Below are positions 62,020-64,000 of a stretch of 64,000 bases of DNA, piece after piece. This DNA is from an uncultured Bacilli bacterium (GTDB taxonomy: Bacteria; Bacillota_I; Bacilli_A; RF39; UBA660), in NCBI GenBank assembly GCA_934149105.1, contig CAKPDP010000004.1, positions 62,001 through 126,000 on the forward strand. The letters run 5' to 3'. Numbering within the stretch: the stretch's first letter is position 1; each line of letters opens with the position of its first letter. A model generated the notes under the pieces. That model did not search any database. It was given only the letters and a program-made list of their open reading frames with translations, and had not been told where the DNA came from. A program made the position numbers and the translations under genes.

Positions 62020-62568
62020 ATGAATACTTTAATCAAAGAATTATCAGCATTATACTCTAAATATGAAGATAAAATTCTTATTAATAATATTCCTCTAGAA
62101 ATGAATATTATTTTCGGAGAACAAAAACTTGTTTTTGATATTTTTGCTCATCAACAGTCTTGTCCTAAATTTGATGAACAAATTTATCTTGATTTTAGTT
62201 CTCTAAGTTCTAAGTCTTATGAATATCTTTCTTTAACTTTAGTCGAACACATTTTTAGTAATGTTATAATGCATTACGATAAAAGTACCCATAAATTAAC
62301 TAATCCCCATCATCGTCCTGGTATTGAAGTACTAATATCTGCTCCTTCCCTTAATCAAGAAGTTCAAAATCTTGTCTCTGTTCACAATAAACTATGGAGT
62401 GAACATAATCCTCAAGTAAATAATCAACATTTTAATTCCTTCTTTGAAAGCAAGAAAAATGATTGTCCTGTTTCAGAACAACATTCCACTTCTCAGATGC
62501 ATTTATCTCCTACTTATAGTTATAAATTTTTTACAAAAGAGAGAAAGAAGGAACATAAGCATGACTAA
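62020..62568 (+). CDS. Unknown protein, second of a related pair
   Basis: 182 residues. Soluble, His-rich in the middle (YDKSTHKLTNPHHRPG). Shares with the gene at 61201 the segment YEYLSLTLVEHIF...YDKSTHKLTN and a following L.Q.VQNLVSVHNK. The C-terminus is Ser/His/Lys-rich. AGAAAGGAAG before ATG. Overlaps miaA by 8 bases, so probably one operon mutL-unknown-unknown-miaA. Function unknown. Confidence 0.6.
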   Translation: MNTLIKELSALYSKYEDKILINNIPLEMNIIFGEQKLVFDIFAHQQSCPKFDEQIYLDFSSLSSKSYEYLSLTLVEHIFSNVIMHYDKSTHKLTNPHHRPGIEVLISAPSLNQEVQNLVSVHNKLWSEHNPQVNNQHFNSFFESKKNDCPVSEQHSTSQMHLSPTYSYKFFTKERKKEHKHD

Positions 62569-63445
62569 AGTTATTGTGATTTTAGGACCTACGGGAGTAG
62601 GTAAAACTAAATTAAGTATTGAATTAGCCAAAAGATATCAAGGGGAAATAATCAATGCTGATGCCATGCAAGTATATCAAGGCTTAGATATTGGTACTGC
62701 TAAAATAACCCCAGAAGAAATGCAAAATATTCCTCATTATCTTTTTAATATCAAAGATGTAACCGCTAATTATTCTATTTATGATTATCAAAAAGATAGT
62801 AGAAAATACTTAAATGATATTCTCTCTCGTGGTAAAACTCCTATCATGGTTGGAGGAACAGGTCTCTATATAAAATCTAGTTTATATGATTATAGATTTC
62901 AAGAAGAAACAACAACTTCTAATTATGATGCTATTTCTACTGCTGATCTCTATACAGAATTAAAATCTAAAGATCCTGATTCAAATATAGATAGTCATAA
63001 TCGCCGTCGCATAATAAGAGCTCTAGATTATTTTAATAATAATCATAAATCTTTAAGTACTAATAAAACTAACACTATTTTATATGATACTGTTTTCATA
63101 GGCTTAACAACCGATAGAAAAATATTATACGATTTAATAAATAAAAGAGTAGATCAAATGGTTGCCAAAGGCTTGGAACAAGAAGTAAGAACTTATTATG
63201 ACCAAAATATCTTTACCAAACCTTTATTAGGTGGTATTGGCTATAAAGAATTTTATGAATATTTTCAAGGCCACATCACTTATTCTGAATGCCTAGATCT
63301 AATTAAAAAAAATTCTCGTCATTATGCTAAACGACAATATACTTTCTTTAATAACCAACTACCAGTCAAGTGGTTTACTACTGACTACACTGATTTTACC
63401 AAAACCGTAACCGAAATTTGTAACTATTTAGATAGCCTCGAGTGA
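62561..63445 (+). CDS. miaA: tRNA dimethylallyltransferase
   Basis: 294 residues from ATG 62561 (GAAGGAA upstream); an in-frame ATG at 62444 lies deep in the preceding gene and is rejected. Adds the dimethylallyl group to A37 of tRNAs reading UNN codons. VIVILGPTGVGKTKLSIELA (4-23) P-loop, INADAMQVYQGLDIGTAKIT, PHYLFNIKDV, PIMVGGTGLYIKS, NRRRIIRALDYF, GLEQEVRTYYDQ, GGIGYKEFYEYFQG and RHYAKRQYTFF. mutL-miaA linkage is common. Confidence 0.95.
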   Translation: MTKVIVILGPTGVGKTKLSIELAKRYQGEIINADAMQVYQGLDIGTAKITPEEMQNIPHYLFNIKDVTANYSIYDYQKDSRKYLNDILSRGKTPIMVGGTGLYIKSSLYDYRFQEETTTSNYDAISTADLYTELKSKDPDSNIDSHNRRRIIRALDYFNNNHKSLSTNKTNTILYDTVFIGLTTDRKILYDLINKRVDQMVAKGLEQEVRTYYDQNIFTKPLLGGIGYKEFYEYFQGHITYSECLDLIKKNSRHYAKRQYTFFNNQLPVKWFTTDYTDFTKTVTEICNYLDSLE

Positions 63446-63465
63446 TTTTTTTTCACTCTTTTTTT
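63440..63465 (+). terminator. Terminator after miaA
   Basis: GAGTGA (63440-63445), 7-T loop, TCACTC (63453-63458), then a T run; the left arm contains the stop codon. Confidence 0.8.
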
Positions 63466-63535
63466 CATTTTTTAGAGGAAATTAGACTTTTATCTAGAAT
63501 AATAATTTATGAAGAGATAAAGAAAGGAGTCAAAA

Positions 63536-64000
63536 ATGTTAAAATTTATCAAAAAATATAAAATTCCCCTTACCATAATTACTGCTATAATTGTTTTTAT
63601 ACTAAGTATCTTCTTAAAATATTATCTAGTTTCATCTTCTAACACTATCTCTTTAGAAGATAATAGTTTAGAGAAGGAAGAGATAGAAGTTTCTTCTGAC
63701 TCTAAAACTTCCGAAGAACCAGAATTAGTAGGAGTAGATATTAAAGGTGCCGTTGTTAATCCAGGGGTCTATTTAGTTGAAAATACTAAACGAGTAATAG
63801 ATGTCATAAATGAAGCCGGTGGCTTTACTGCTAATGCTTCTACTGAAGAAATAAATCTATCCAAAAAAGTCTTTGAAGAAATGGTTATCATAGTCTATAC
63901 GAAAGAAGAAGTGGAGAGTAATAATTTTACAAGCTCTGTTACCAATGATGCTCTAACTACCACTAACGATAATTCCTCTAACTCCAATACCTCACCATCT
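63536..64000 (+). CDS. comEA: Competence protein ComEA, N-terminal part
   Basis: 155 codons open to the window end. Membrane anchor (about 10-30), an acidic linker (about 36-60) and an SLBB domain: LVGVDIKGAVVNPGVYLVEN then VIDVINEAGGF (about 63-101), followed by a Ser/Thr/Asn linker. The helix-hairpin-helix DNA-binding end expected for ComEA would lie beyond 64000. ComEA binds incoming DNA at the surface during transformation. AAAGGAGT precedes the ATG. It may connect with the lone pseudopilin at 6741 as a competence trait. Confidence 0.82.
   Translation, partial: MLKFIKKYKIPLTIITAIIVFILSIFLKYYLVSSSNTISLEDNSLEKEEIEVSSDSKTSEEPELVGVDIKGAVVNPGVYLVENTKRVIDVINEAGGFTANASTEEINLSKKVFEEMVIIVYTKEEVESNNFTSSVTNDALTTTNDNSSNSNTSPS

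Noticed and set aside
62444..62560. N-terminal extension of miaA
   Set aside because: It lies in the coding sequence of the previous gene; the P-loop start at 62561 has its own SD.

Overview
The window reads as part of the chromosome of an AT-rich, low-GC Gram-positive bacterium (Bacillota, probably class Bacilli). Four sporulation-type genes (sigG, a YlmC/YmxH gene, gerQ and a sirA-like gene beside tkt) point to a spore former. TGA is used as a stop and Trp is TGG, so the code is standard and not the Mycoplasma code. Most genes start a few bases after GGTGAT, which pairs with the far 3' end of 16S rRNA, and many promoters carry an extended -10 (TGnTATAAT). The lineage is inferred; an uncultured gut Bacilli group is a reasonable guess but not shown.

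Layout. 0-10 kb is housekeeping and sporulation: yceD-rpmF, tkt-sirA, tRNA-Arg(UCU), a zinc-ribbon protein, yidD, an ABC membrane half without its ATPase, sigG-ymxH, a lone pseudopilin, a protein with twelve 26-residue helical repeats plus a 90-residue neighbour, and ung. 10-17 kb holds an unusual module: a small exported protein, three tandem FtsX-like paralogs (the middle one broken), a MacB/LolD-type ATPase and a larger FtsX-like permease. 16.8-19.7 kb holds lemA and gerQ on the minus strand, then fmt and a membrane-anchored protein.

20-55 kb is a large cell-surface polysaccharide locus. It contains dTDP-rhamnose synthesis (rfbA-rfbD-rfbB-rfbC), a GH25 lysozyme with cell-wall-binding repeats, glycosyltransferases with a Wzt/Wzm-type ABC exporter, two large double-GT2 enzymes, polytopic GT-C-like and DUF2142 proteins, and an inner cassette (about 35-45.7 kb). 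That cassette has different codon usage and carries GT2/GT4 enzymes, a Wzx-like flippase, a UDP-galactopyranose-mutase-like flavoprotein and UDP-GlcNAc 2-epimerase. The locus continues with galE, a CHAP hydrolase, a DUF1972 rhamnosyltransferase, a polysaccharide deacetylase and a WecA/TagO-type initiating transferase. Together these suggest a lipid-linked, rhamnose-containing wall polymer or capsule built on undecaprenyl phosphate, with two possible export routes. Two decayed genes lie at the seams.

55-64 kb returns to housekeeping: gpsA and a DUF192 gene (minus), ligA, a glycerophosphodiesterase (minus), mutL, two related unknown genes, miaA and the start of comEA, which runs off the window.

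The most unusual items are the near-identical 26-residue repeat array with one hypervariable position (7788-8720) and the triplicated FtsX-like/exported-protein module (10.9-16.7 kb).
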